Positions 1 to 7,232 of a stretch of DNA of 9,656 nt are shown piece by piece. The stretch is taken from NCBI GenBank assembly GCA_002839205.1, contig PGXP01000042.1:1-9656 (forward strand). Direction: 5' to 3'. Below the pieces are notes generated by a model. It was not told the origin of the DNA and did not search any database. It saw only the letters and a program-made list of their open reading frames with translations. This DNA is from Spirochaetae bacterium HGW-Spirochaetae-9. Lineage in GTDB: Bacteria > Spirochaetota > Spirochaetia > Treponematales > Rectinemataceae. Position 1 is the first letter of the stretch. Each line of letters opens with the position of its first letter. The position numbers and the translations under genes are program-made.

Positions 1-520
1 AAGCCTTGGCTGCCAATGCGCGTCGCATGGACTCGGGCACGGTTCCCGCAGCCTCTATTTCCGCGATAGCCGGTGCATAATCGGCGATATCGCAGAGAAT
101 TGTCACTCTCTCGTGATTTTTTGCCGCCGCCCTGATGAGGGCTACGCCTCCGATGTCGATCTGTTCGATGATCTCATCGCGGCTTGAGGCTGGATTGGCT
201 GCCGTTTTCTCGAAGGGGTAGAGGTTCACCACGACCATGTCGACGGCTTTGTACCCGAGGCCTTCGATTTCCTCGAGATCCTTTCCGGAAGCCCGGGCGA
301 GTATCCCTCCGTGAATGGCAGGATGAAGGGTCTTTACCCTTCCGCCGAGGATTTCCGGGGCGCCGGTATAGCCGGCGATCTCTTCGACATCGATTCCCGC
401 GGCCCTGAGGGCTTTTGCCGTGCCGCCCGACGCAAGAAGGTGCCAGCCGAGATCGGTGAGCCGTCGTGCAAGATCGACAAGACCTGTCTTGTCGTATACG
501 GAAAGAATTGCCTGTGGCAT
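1..520 (-). CDS. purH: PurH, bifunctional AICAR transformylase / IMP cyclohydrolase (N-terminal 173 residues; 3' end outside window)
   Basis: Catalyses the last two steps of IMP synthesis: formylation of AICAR with 10-formyl-THF, then ring closure of FAICAR (EC 2.1.2.3 and 3.5.4.10), in the cytosol. Only the N-terminal MGS-like IMP cyclohydrolase domain is inside the window. Visible motifs are SVYDKTGLVDLA (residues 7-18), SGGTAKAL (31-38), GRVKTLHPAIHGGIL (60-74), VVVNLYPF (96-103) and IEQIDIGGVALIRAAAKNH (118-136), all classic for PurH. The frame is open to base 1, so the transformylase domain lies beyond the edge. The start ATG (520-518) overlaps the purN stop by one base (TGATG) and has an AGGAG 8 bases upstream. 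It is the last gene of the operon visible here. Family identity is essentially certain; the C-terminal half cannot be judged. Confidence 0.97.
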   Translation of the reverse strand, partial: MPQAILSVYDKTGLVDLARRLTDLGWHLLASGGTAKALRAAGIDVEEIAGYTGAPEILGGRVKTLHPAIHGGILARASGKDLEEIEGLGYKAVDMVVVNLYPFEKTAANPASSRDEIIEQIDIGGVALIRAAAKNHERVTILCDIADYAPAIAEIEAAGTVPESMRRALAAKA

Positions 521-1149
521 CAATAGTTCTCCTTTGTGCCGGGTATTATTGCCGAAACAAGGCGGGTCGCGGCCCGGACGACGAGGGCATGCTCGGTCGA
601 ATGCATCCGCTCCTCGAAGGCGTCCAGACTCTCGTCTCGCCACATCGCCACGCGTTCGAAATCGATTACGGGGCCGGAATCGACACCTTCGTCCGGAACA
701 GAATGCACCATCACGCCGCTTTCGCTGATCTCGCCCCTTGCGCAGGCGTCCCATGCCCGCTCTATCGCATGGGTTCCAGGAAATGCGCCAGGCAGCGCCG
801 GATGCAGGTTGAGGATTTTCCCGGGAAAGCGCTTTATAAACTCCCCGCTCAGAACGCGCATCCATCCGAGGAGAAAGATATAATCCGGTTTGTAGGGCAG
901 GATCAGCTCGGCGATCCTTCTGTCGTATACCCTGCGCGATTCCACATTTCCAAGTGTCGGGTCACGTCGATATGGCATGGCAAGTGTGGGAATGCCCGCG
1001 GCCTCAGCGCGCTTCAGAGCATAGGCCTCGATATTCGAAGCGATGACGAGGACGATGGAAGCCTCCACTGTACCATTCCCCACGGCATCGACAAGCACCT
1101 GAAGGTTGGTACCGTTTCCCGAGACCATTACGACGAAACGCGGTTTCAT
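520..1149 (-). CDS. purN: PurN, phosphoribosylglycinamide formyltransferase (GAR transformylase)
   Basis: Transfers a formyl group from 10-formyl-THF to GAR (EC 2.1.2.2), the third step to IMP. The protein has 209 residues, the usual PurN length. The N-terminal SGNGTNLQ loop (10-17) is the phosphate-binding motif. The catalytic Asn and His are in NLHPALPG (Asn114, His116), and the catalytic Asp is probably Asp157 in the GVDSGPVI segment. The stretch LGWMRVLSG followed by NLHPALPGAFPGTHAIERA resembles, from memory, fungal Ade8 more than E. coli PurN (which has HPSLLPK-type sequence). The start ATG overlaps the purDM stop as ATGA (1146-1149), with AGGAG 7 bases upstream. It lies directly after the PurD-PurM fusion, so the linear order PurD-PurM-PurN matches animal GART although PurN is a separate chain here. 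It uses formyl-THF rather than formate (PurT). Confidence 0.96.
   Translation of the reverse strand: MKPRFVVMVSGNGTNLQVLVDAVGNGTVEASIVLVIASNIEAYALKRAEAAGIPTLAMPYRRDPTLGNVESRRVYDRRIAELILPYKPDYIFLLGWMRVLSGEFIKRFPGKILNLHPALPGAFPGTHAIERAWDACARGEISESGVMVHSVPDEGVDSGPVIDFERVAMWRDESLDAFEERMHSTEHALVVRAATRLVSAIIPGTKENY
529..533 (-). promoter_or_regulatory. Shine-Dalgarno of purH
   Basis: AGGAG on the minus strand, 8 bases before the purH ATG and inside the last codons of purN. It supports the ATG at 520 as the start. Confidence 0.8.
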
Positions 1150-3500
1150 CCCACAGCTCCTGTTTTTTCCATGACGACGCCGCCTGTGCCTTGCCTCAGT
1201 TCGCCCACGACGAAAAATGGCAAACCAGACAAACGTGTTGCCGCTTCCAGGCTTTGAGGGGCGATTACGGCGACCATGCCAATGCCCATATTGAAAACCC
1301 TGTACATTTCCGTTTCACCGATAGTGCCCTTCTCCATGATGAGCTGGAAAAGCGGAGGTCTCGGCCAGGAATCCATTCGTATGTGCGCGTCCAGGTGGGC
1401 TGGAAGCACACGCGGGACATTGCCTTCAAAGCTAGCTCCCGTGATATGGGCAAGGGCCTTTATGAGCCCGGGTTCCTCGCTGAGAATGGGCCACAGTGCA
1501 GGCAGGTAGGATCGATGCGGAGCGAGGAGGGCTTCGATGAGTGGTTTGCCGAGGCGATCGGCGTAACGGTCGTAGTCCTCATCGGCGAAAACCTTCCTGG
1601 CAAGGGAAAAGCCGTTCGTATGGAGGCCGCTTGAAGGAAAGCCGAGAAGGAGGTCGCCATCGCACATCGTCCCCAGGGGAAGCATTCGCTTCCGTTCGGC
1701 TAGGCCGACGATAGCCCCGGCCACATCGAATTCCTTCGGCATGTATACGCCAGGCATCTCGGCTGTCTCCCCGCCTATGAGGGCGCAGCCCGCTTCCCTG
1801 CATGCCTTGGCCATGCCGCCGACAGCCTCGGCTATCATCGAGGGATCAAGCCTGGAAGTGGCGATATAATCGAGGAAGAATAGAGGTTTGGCACCTTGGA
1901 CGAGAATGTCGTCGATGCAGTGGTTCACGATATCTTGACCTATAGAAGCATAGCTGCGGGCAAATGCCGCGAGCTTGACCTTGGTGCCAACGCCGTCGGT
2001 CGAGGATACAAGGACGGGCTCGTCCATCGTCTTGAGCGCCGAAGCGTCGTACATCCCGCCGAAGGACCCAATGCCCGCAAGTACTTCCGGACCGTAGGTG
2101 GATTTTACCGCGGCGCTCATGAGCTCGACGGCTTTGTCGCCAGCATCGATATCGACACCAGCCGCGGCATATAGTGCTGCCGAGGAGGTAGATACCGATT
2201 CGGCCGCGTTGTGCGCTCTCGTAAATGCCTTGCCCTTCCCTATGTCCTTCCTGAAGCGTGAGCGGGGTACAGCGACGCGGGCGACTCTGGCATATGCCGC
2301 CTCTACAGCATCGTCCAAAGAATCATCCCAGGCTGCCGCGCAGAGGAGCCTTCCTCCTGAAGCGAGTATCCTGCCTTCACCGGCGAGTCGCGTCGATGCG
2401 TGAAAGAGGGTCGCAGCGGAAGCGCCTCCGAAATCCCTGACCTCATGAACCTCGCCATCGTGGGTATCTATCGCATAACCTTCCGATGCTACCACAACGC
2501 AGGCGGTTGCTTTGTCCTCCCACAATATTTCCAGGCTATCGAGCTTGCCCTCAGCGCAAGCCTCGAAAACGTCGAGGATATCGGATTTCAGGAGAGGCAG
2601 GATCGCCTCGGCCTCCGGATCGCCGAAGCGGCAGTTGTATTCAAGGACTCTTGGACCTTTTTCCGTGAGGATGAGGCCAGCGTAGAGAACGCCGATAAAG
2701 GGCAGCCCTTCGCTGGCGAGCTCGCTGCAAGCCCTGTTGATGAAAGGTTCGGCCAATTCTCGGGCGATGCCGAAGGGATACTGTTTTGCCGAGGCGACGG
2801 CTCCCATGCCGCCCGTGTTGGGGCCTTCATCGCCCTCTAAAAGTCTTTTATGATCCTGAGCCGGCGGCATGACACTCGAGGAACGGCCATCGCAGAAAGC
2901 GAGTATCGACACTTCCTCACCCGAGAGGCGCTCTTCGACGATCACTTCGTCGCCTGCATCGCCCAGCTTCCCTTCCTTCATGAGCAGGGCGAGGGCTTCC
3001 TCTGCCTCCTTTTCGGAAGAAGGCAGAAATACGCCTTTCCCCGAGGCGAGGCCAGAAGCCTTTATCACGAAGGGCCAGGGAGCAGCACGAATGAAAGCGA
3101 GCGCATCTGAATAGGAAGAAAATACGCGGAAATCAGCGGTGGGAATGTCGTATTTTTTCATGAAGCTCTTGGAGAAGGCCTTCGATGATTCTATCCGCGC
3201 GGCCGCCGAGGAGGGGCCAAAACAGAGAGGCTTGCCCCCGCCTGATGCGGCCGCGAGCTTTTCCGCCAACCCGAGTGAAAGGGGCAGTTCGGGACCAACA
3301 ACGACGAGATCGATGGCGTTTGAGAGAGCGAACTCCACGAGCCTGTCGACATCGCCCGCATGGATGTCGACATTCGTGCCGAGACAAGCAGTACCGGCGT
3401 TTCCCGGCGCACAGTACAGGGCGTCAAGACGCGATGAAGCGCTCATCTTCCATGCGATGGCGTGCTCCCTTGCTCCGGATCCGACAAGCATTACTCTCAT
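1146..3500 (-). CDS. purD-purM: PurD-PurM fusion: GAR synthetase (GARS) joined to AIR synthetase (AIRS)
   Basis: One 784-residue frame joins two enzymes that are normally separate in bacteria. Residues 1 to about 427 are PurD (EC 6.3.4.13; phosphoribosylamine + glycine + ATP to GAR), with GSGAREHAIAW (7-17), ATP-grasp ASGLASGKGV (148-157), QDHKRLLEGDEGPNTGG (215-231) and metal-binding EYNCRFGDPEAEA (287-299). Residues about 444-784 are PurM (EC 6.3.3.1; FGAM + ATP to AIR), with AGVDIDAG (447-454), STDGVGTK (500-507), LVQGAKPLFFLDY (533-545), GGETAEMPG (576-584) and FNMGIGM (736-742). Each half is close to full family length and the linker is only about 15 residues. I chose ATG 3500 because PurD proteins usually begin at MRVMLVGSG-like sequence and GGGAG lies 9 bases upstream. 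The same frame can extend to TTG at 3530, overlapping purF. The PurM motif usually read as HITGGG is HITGAS here (685-690). Yeast ADE5,7 has the same domain order. Confidence 0.95.
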   Translation of the reverse strand: MRVMLVGSGAREHAIAWKMSASSRLDALYCAPGNAGTACLGTNVDIHAGDVDRLVEFALSNAIDLVVVGPELPLSLGLAEKLAAASGGGKPLCFGPSSAAARIESSKAFSKSFMKKYDIPTADFRVFSSYSDALAFIRAAPWPFVIKASGLASGKGVFLPSSEKEAEEALALLMKEGKLGDAGDEVIVEERLSGEEVSILAFCDGRSSSVMPPAQDHKRLLEGDEGPNTGGMGAVASAKQYPFGIARELAEPFINRACSELASEGLPFIGVLYAGLILTEKGPRVLEYNCRFGDPEAEAILPLLKSDILDVFEACAEGKLDSLEILWEDKATACVVVASEGYAIDTHDGEVHEVRDFGGASAATLFHASTRLAGEGRILASGGRLLCAAAWDDSLDDAVEAAYARVARVAVPRSRFRKDIGKGKAFTRAHNAAESVSTSSAALYAAAGVDIDAGDKAVELMSAAVKSTYGPEVLAGIGSFGGMYDASALKTMDEPVLVSSTDGVGTKVKLAAFARSYASIGQDIVNHCIDDILVQGAKPLFFLDYIATSRLDPSMIAEAVGGMAKACREAGCALIGGETAEMPGVYMPKEFDVAGAIVGLAERKRMLPLGTMCDGDLLLGFPSSGLHTNGFSLARKVFADEDYDRYADRLGKPLIEALLAPHRSYLPALWPILSEEPGLIKALAHITGASFEGNVPRVLPAHLDAHIRMDSWPRPPLFQLIMEKGTIGETEMYRVFNMGIGMVAVIAPQSLEAATRLSGLPFFVVGELRQGTGGVVMEKTGAVG
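1157..1161 (-). promoter_or_regulatory. Shine-Dalgarno of purN
   Basis: AGGAG, 7 bases before the purN ATG and inside the 3' end of purD-purM. Together with the ATGA overlap it indicates reinitiation or coupled translation. Confidence 0.8.
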
Positions 3501-3509
3501 GCGACAATT

Positions 3510-3515
3510 CTCCCT
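3510..3515 (-). promoter_or_regulatory. Shine-Dalgarno that decides the purD-purM start
   Basis: AGGGAG, 9 bases before ATG 3500 and just after the purF stop. It favours the ATG at 3500 over the in-frame TTG at 3530, which would add ten residues (MNSDARENCR) with no PurD similarity. Confidence 0.7.
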
Positions 3516-3519
3516 GGCA

Positions 3520-4947
3520 TCAGAATTCAAAACGTTCCTTCGATTCGGAGCCGCCCACGTCGAAGGGATAGTCCCCCGAAAAGCAAGCCGTACAATACCT
3601 GCCTATATCGCCGACCGCCTTGCCCACCGATTCGAGCGAAAGATAGGCGAGGGAATCGGCGCCGCTCCACTTGGCCATATCGCCGACAGGAAGGAGGTTC
3701 GCGATGAGCTCCTTCCGCTCGCCCATATCCACGCCCATCATGCAGGAATACCGCACGGGCGGGCTCGCCACCCTGACGTGTACTTCCCTGGCCCCGGCGT
3801 TCTTCAGCAGGGCTACGAGAGGACGGATCGTGTTGCCGCGAACGATAGAGTCATCGATGACAATGATGCGTTTCCCCCTGACTGAGTCGTGGAGAACATT
3901 GAATTTGAGGGAGACGCCCCGTTTCCGCAGGAAGGTTGTCGGCTCGATGAAGGTTCGGCCGATATAGCGGTTCTTTACGAAAGCTTCGCCGTAGGGAATT
4001 CCCGAAGCACCGGAATAGCCTATGGCTGCCGATATGGAAGAATCAGGCACGGGGATGACGAGATCGGCTGCTACCGGCGAGCGAAGGGCCAATTCCTCGC
4101 CGAATCTACGCCTGACCTCATGTACGGAAAGCCCATTCCATACGCTGTCGGGTCTCGAAAAATATATGAACTCAAAGACACAGGAGGCGAGGCGCTTGGG
4201 TTTGAGACTCTTTTTCGGGCTGGAAACCGTCACAGTTCCGGAAGAATCGCAGGATACAATCTGTCCTGCCTCGATTTCATGGATTTCATGGCAACCCAGT
4301 GTCGAGAGGGCACAGGTCTCGGAGGCGACGACGAATGCCTTCTCCGCCGTAAATCCGTACGAGAGAGGGCGCAATCCCCAGGGATCGCGCGCGGCAAAAA
4401 CCCCCTGCGGCGTGAGCGCCACGAAGGAGAAAGCACCCACCCATGAACCCATGGACGCCCTGATGCGCGACACCCAGTCTTTCCTGTCCGATCCGGCCAG
4501 ATCCATGATCATGAGTTCGGTATCGCTGGCCGAGGTGAGGCCGACGCCCCTGTCGAGGAGCCTTTTCCTTATCTCTCCGGCGTTGACGATATTGCCGTTG
4601 TGGGCCAGGGCGACAGGGCCGTGGCGGGAATCGATGAGAAAGGGCTGGGCGTTCCTGACGTTGGACGATCCAGTCGTCGAATAGCGATTGTGTCCGATGG
4701 CCATGTTCCCCGAAAGGCTTTCGATGTCAGCCTCCGAGAACACCTGTGAGACAAGGCCGATGCTTTTTTTCGTGTTGATGACATGGCCATCGAAGGCTGC
4801 TATGCCGGCTGATTCCTGCCCTCTGTGCTGGAGTGCGAAGAGGCCGTAATACGCGAGCCTGGACGCATCGCGTCCAGGGGCATAAATGGCCATGACGCCG
4901 CATTCTTCATGCGCCTCGTCGCCCATCAGCCAATTTTCTTCGGTCAT
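3520..4947 (-). CDS. purF: PurF, glutamine PRPP amidotransferase, Bacillus-type with propeptide and 4Fe-4S cysteines
   Basis: Catalyses the committed step, PRPP + glutamine to 5-phosphoribosylamine (EC 2.4.2.14). The 475 residues comprise an N-terminal Ntn-hydrolase glutaminase domain and a C-terminal phosphoribosyltransferase domain. Cys16 in EECGVMAIY is the catalytic nucleophile, preceded by a 15-residue propeptide that must be removed, as in B. subtilis PurF. Other motifs are LQHRGQESAGIA (39-50), IGHNRYSTTG (84-93), LAHNGNIVNA (114-123), YIYFSRPDS-like FIYFSRPDS (260-268), PDSSISAAIGY (301-311) and the PRPP loop IIVIDDSIVRGNT (361-373). Cys256, Cys402, Cys452 and Cys455 fall at the positions of the B. 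subtilis 4Fe-4S ligands, so an oxygen-sensitive cluster is likely. The start ATG overlaps the purE stop (ATGA, 4944-4947) but has no clear Shine-Dalgarno, so coupling to purE is likely. An in-frame ATG at residue 8 would leave a shorter propeptide. Confidence 0.97.
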   Translation of the reverse strand: MTEENWLMGDEAHEECGVMAIYAPGRDASRLAYYGLFALQHRGQESAGIAAFDGHVINTKKSIGLVSQVFSEADIESLSGNMAIGHNRYSTTGSSNVRNAQPFLIDSRHGPVALAHNGNIVNAGEIRKRLLDRGVGLTSASDTELMIMDLAGSDRKDWVSRIRASMGSWVGAFSFVALTPQGVFAARDPWGLRPLSYGFTAEKAFVVASETCALSTLGCHEIHEIEAGQIVSCDSSGTVTVSSPKKSLKPKRLASCVFEFIYFSRPDSVWNGLSVHEVRRRFGEELALRSPVAADLVIPVPDSSISAAIGYSGASGIPYGEAFVKNRYIGRTFIEPTTFLRKRGVSLKFNVLHDSVRGKRIIVIDDSIVRGNTIRPLVALLKNAGAREVHVRVASPPVRYSCMMGVDMGERKELIANLLPVGDMAKWSGADSLAYLSLESVGKAVGDIGRYCTACFSGDYPFDVGGSESKERFEF

Positions 4948-5453
4948 TTGGAGGCGCCAGCCTTGTGCGTTTCCTCGGCAAGGCTGATTTCATCGCGATC
5001 GATCTTATCGCGCTGTTCGGCATGATACGCGCCGATCCTGGCCTTCAGGCCATCATCGCTGGCTGCAAAAATCTTGGCCGTGAACAGCGCCGCATTGCGC
5101 GGGTCGAGGACGGTGGCGGCCGCCACGCCAGGAGGCATCCTGAGCGAAGAGAAGATATCGGCTCCGCCGAAGGCATCGCTTGGCGGCGGGCAGGCTATGA
5201 CGGGGAAGGCCGTCGAAAAATCGACCATTCCCGAGAGCGCGTTGGAAAGCCCTGCGATCGTTATATAGACGACATTGTCGCCTTTCTTTTCCTGCTCTTG
5301 GATGATGGAGAGGAGCTTTCCCGGCGTCTTGTGGGCTGAAGCTATGCTCGTTTCATGGGCAATGCCGAAATGATCGAGCCATTCAATTATGCGCTCAACG
5401 TGAGGATAATCCGATTTCGCTCCCATCAGGATATATGCACAATTTCTTTTCAT
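4944..5453 (-). CDS. purE: PurE class II, AIR carboxylase (PurK-independent)
   Basis: The 169-residue protein has the flavodoxin-like PurE fold and converts AIR to CAIR. Motifs are ILMGAKSD (8-15), SAHKTP (39-44), ITIAGLSNALSGMVD (64-78) and CPPPSDAFGGADIFSSLRMP (88-107). Class I bacterial PurE (N5-CAIR mutase, partner of PurK) has SAHRTP and a GGAAHLPGM-type loop. Here the Lys in SAHKT and the AGxSNALSG loop match class II, the animal-like AIR carboxylase (EC 4.1.1.21) characterised from Treponema denticola. It would therefore use CO2 directly and need no PurK, which agrees with the absence of purK in this otherwise nearly complete cluster. The start ATG overlaps the purC stop (ATGA, 5450-5453), with only a weak GGGAA upstream. 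PurE feeds PurC, encoded directly upstream; in animals these two activities are fused (PAICS). The class assignment is from motifs recalled, not from an alignment. Confidence 0.95.
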   Translation of the reverse strand: MKRNCAYILMGAKSDYPHVERIIEWLDHFGIAHETSIASAHKTPGKLLSIIQEQEKKGDNVVYITIAGLSNALSGMVDFSTAFPVIACPPPSDAFGGADIFSSLRMPPGVAAATVLDPRNAALFTAKIFAASDDGLKARIGAYHAEQRDKIDRDEISLAEETHKAGASK

Positions 5454-6424
5454 AGTCTGATTCCCGCCTTTTCGAGATTGGCTATAAGCCGCTGTTCAAC
5501 CGGATAGGGACCCGGGATGAAGGGGCCACCCGTAAGAAGCTCATAGGCAGTCTGATACAGGATGCCCGCGTCGGCCCAGACGCTGTCGGGAAGGACAGGA
5601 ATTTCACCATCCCCCCTGTATCCGATCTCCGCGTAGCGCATGCGCACGAATTCCTTGTCGAAGAGCTCTGGTTCGCGTCCTTCCGAAATGCGTGTGCCGT
5701 AGCTGTCGAGGCGCCAAAAACGAGATGAATCGGGGGTGTGTATTTCATCGATGAGCATGACCTGCCCCTCTGCATCGAGCCCGAATTCATATTTTGTGTC
5801 GACGAGAATGAGCCCGGCCTTCTGTGCGATTTCAGTACCCCTGGCGAAGAGGGCGAGGGCTGTTTCCATCACGTGGTTCCATGTTTTTTTGGGAACAAAA
5901 CCCTTGTCGACCACTTCGCTGACGGTGAGCCTTTCGTCGTGCTGGCCTGCCTCTGCCTTGGTCGTTGGAGTGATGATCGGCTCGGGAAGCCGTTGATTCT
6001 TTTTAAGCCCATCGGGAAAGCTGTAGCCATATATGTTTCTTTCACCCTGCGAATAGCGGTGCCAGAGCGCTGTCGACGTCACCCCCGTGATATAGCCGCG
6101 GACGATCACTTCCACCGAAAGGGGAGAGACTTCGCGCACGATGGATACATTCGGATCAGGCATGGAAATGAGATGGTTGGGGACGATATCGGCGGTTTTC
6201 CTGTTCCACCAGGCCGACAGTTCGTTGAGGACTTGGCCCTTCCAGGGCACCGCCGAGACTATCCTGTCGAAGGTGGAGATCCTGTCCGTCGTCACCATGA
6301 GGCGGCTGGAGTCCTTGAGAGCATACCAGTCGCGCACCTTTCCCGAATGCTTCCGGCTGTTTGTTTCACCAAGCCCCATGAATGCCTTTGAAAGCATCGC
6401 CATAATGTCATCGCGTTCCATCAT
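5450..6424 (-). CDS. purC: PurC, SAICAR synthetase (long form)
   Basis: Joins CAIR and aspartate with ATP to give SAICAR (EC 6.3.2.6). At 324 residues it is of the long type (about 300 residues, as in yeast ADE1), not the short type of about 240 residues found in E. coli or Bacillus. Motifs in order: SGKVRDWY (27-34), TTDRISTFD (45-53), WKGQVLNELSAWW (61-73), the substrate-binding VEVIVRGYITGVTSTALW (104-121), TPTTKAE (152-158), GLILVDTKYEFG (204-215) and IDEIHTPDSSRFW (225-237). It starts 16 bases after the purQ stop, with AGGAG six bases before the first of two tandem ATG codons. The second ATG is also possible. Its stop overlaps the purE start. The next enzyme in the pathway, PurB, is not in the window. 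Confidence 0.97.
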   Translation of the reverse strand: MMERDDIMAMLSKAFMGLGETNSRKHSGKVRDWYALKDSSRLMVTTDRISTFDRIVSAVPWKGQVLNELSAWWNRKTADIVPNHLISMPDPNVSIVREVSPLSVEVIVRGYITGVTSTALWHRYSQGERNIYGYSFPDGLKKNQRLPEPIITPTTKAEAGQHDERLTVSEVVDKGFVPKKTWNHVMETALALFARGTEIAQKAGLILVDTKYEFGLDAEGQVMLIDEIHTPDSSRFWRLDSYGTRISEGREPELFDKEFVRMRYAEIGYRGDGEIPVLPDSVWADAGILYQTAYELLTGGPFIPGPYPVEQRLIANLEKAGIRL

Positions 6425-6430
6425 ACATCA

Positions 6431-6435
6431 CTCCT
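6431..6435 (-). promoter_or_regulatory. Shine-Dalgarno of purC
   Basis: AGGAG in the 16-base purQ/purC gap, 6 bases before the first of two tandem ATG codons. The spacing suits either start. Confidence 0.8.
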
Positions 6436-6440
6436 GCGGT

Positions 6441-7232
6441 TCATAGTTGTTTCGCATAACGTACGCCGTTGGCGAACAGGTCCAGCCCGCCACCAATTCG
6501 ACCTCCCCTGTAAGCTCGCTCGCCCGGGCCCGAGCGGACATTGTCCTCGGGATGGGGCATGAGTCCGAGCACATTGCCCGCCTGATTGCAGATGCCGGCT
6601 ATGTCGGCCAGCGAACCGTTGGGATTGTCGGGATATCTGCCGCCGGCTGGCGAGCCGTCGGGAAGAGCATAGGTAAGGGCTATGAGCTTATGTGCGACAA
6701 GAATATCCAACTGCGACGCATCTGTCAGCGCGAAGCGGCCTTCTCCGTGTGCTACGGGACACACTATAGGCTCATGCAAATCATGCGTCCAGATGCAGTG
6801 GCTCTCGTTGACGCGCATCGTCACCCACCGGCATTCAAAACGACGATTTTCATTGTCAGTCAGTGTCGCATAACGTTCATCTGAAGTTTCCTGCCGAATA
6901 TCGATCCCTGGAAGGATGCCGGCTTTTACAAGGGTCTGGAAACCATTGCAAATCCCCATCACCGGCTTTCCCTTGGCCACGAATTCGCTCACCTCGTCCC
7001 TGAAGAATGAGGCGATGTCCAAGGCGAAGAGGCGACCTGCGCCGAGGGCGTCGGCATAGGAAAAGCCGCCGGGGACGACAAGGATCTGGCTTTTGGAGAG
7101 GAGGAGGCGATTGGCTCGCAAGGCGTTGACATGGATGATTTTTGCCTCGGCGCCGGCGAGTTCCAGGGCAAAGGCCGCATCGATATCCCTGTTTATGCCG
7201 GCGGCATGCAGTACAATGGCCAATGGTTTCAT
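6441..7232 (-). CDS. purQ: PurQ, glutaminase subunit of FGAM synthase
   Basis: Class I glutamine amidotransferase that supplies ammonia to PurL for conversion of FGAR to FGAM (EC 6.3.5.3). The nucleophile elbow GICNGFQ places the catalytic Cys at 95. MPHPEDNV near the C-terminus gives His227 and Glu229 of the triad. Other PurQ features are VVPGGFSYADALGAGRL (52-68), AHGEGRF (161-167) and NPNGSLADIAGICNQAGNV (204-222). At 263 residues it is longer than Bacillus PurQ (about 227), with extra sequence around 115-155. The start ATG overlaps the purL stop (ATGA, 7229-7232), with GGAG seven bases upstream, as expected for subunits made together. A separate PurQ means that the native PurL here is not the single-chain enzyme in which the glutaminase is the C-terminal domain; this matters for interpreting the foreign-looking 5' end of purL. 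Confidence 0.96.
   Translation of the reverse strand: MKPLAIVLHAAGINRDIDAAFALELAGAEAKIIHVNALRANRLLLSKSQILVVPGGFSYADALGAGRLFALDIASFFRDEVSEFVAKGKPVMGICNGFQTLVKAGILPGIDIRQETSDERYATLTDNENRRFECRWVTMRVNESHCIWTHDLHEPIVCPVAHGEGRFALTDASQLDILVAHKLIALTYALPDGSPAGGRYPDNPNGSLADIAGICNQAGNVLGLMPHPEDNVRSGPGERAYRGGRIGGGLDLFANGVRYAKQL

Noticed and set aside
466..1257. 263-residue plus-strand open frame antisense to purN
   Set aside because: Fully overlaps purN and the ends of purDM and purH. No ribosome binding site or familiar motif; PurN on the other strand is certain.
3501..3530. TTG start at 3530 for PurD-PurM, overlapping purF by 11 bases
   Set aside because: It adds residues with no PurD similarity. ATG 3500 has a good GGGAG at 9 bases and matches the usual PurD N-terminus, so the TTG is kept only as an alternative.
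3139..3885. 248-residue plus-strand frame across the purF / purDM junction
   Set aside because: Antisense to two well-supported genes, with low-complexity composition and no domain.
6425..6440. The 16-base purQ/purC gap as an internal promoter or terminator
   Set aside because: Too short for either, and contains only the purC ribosome binding site.
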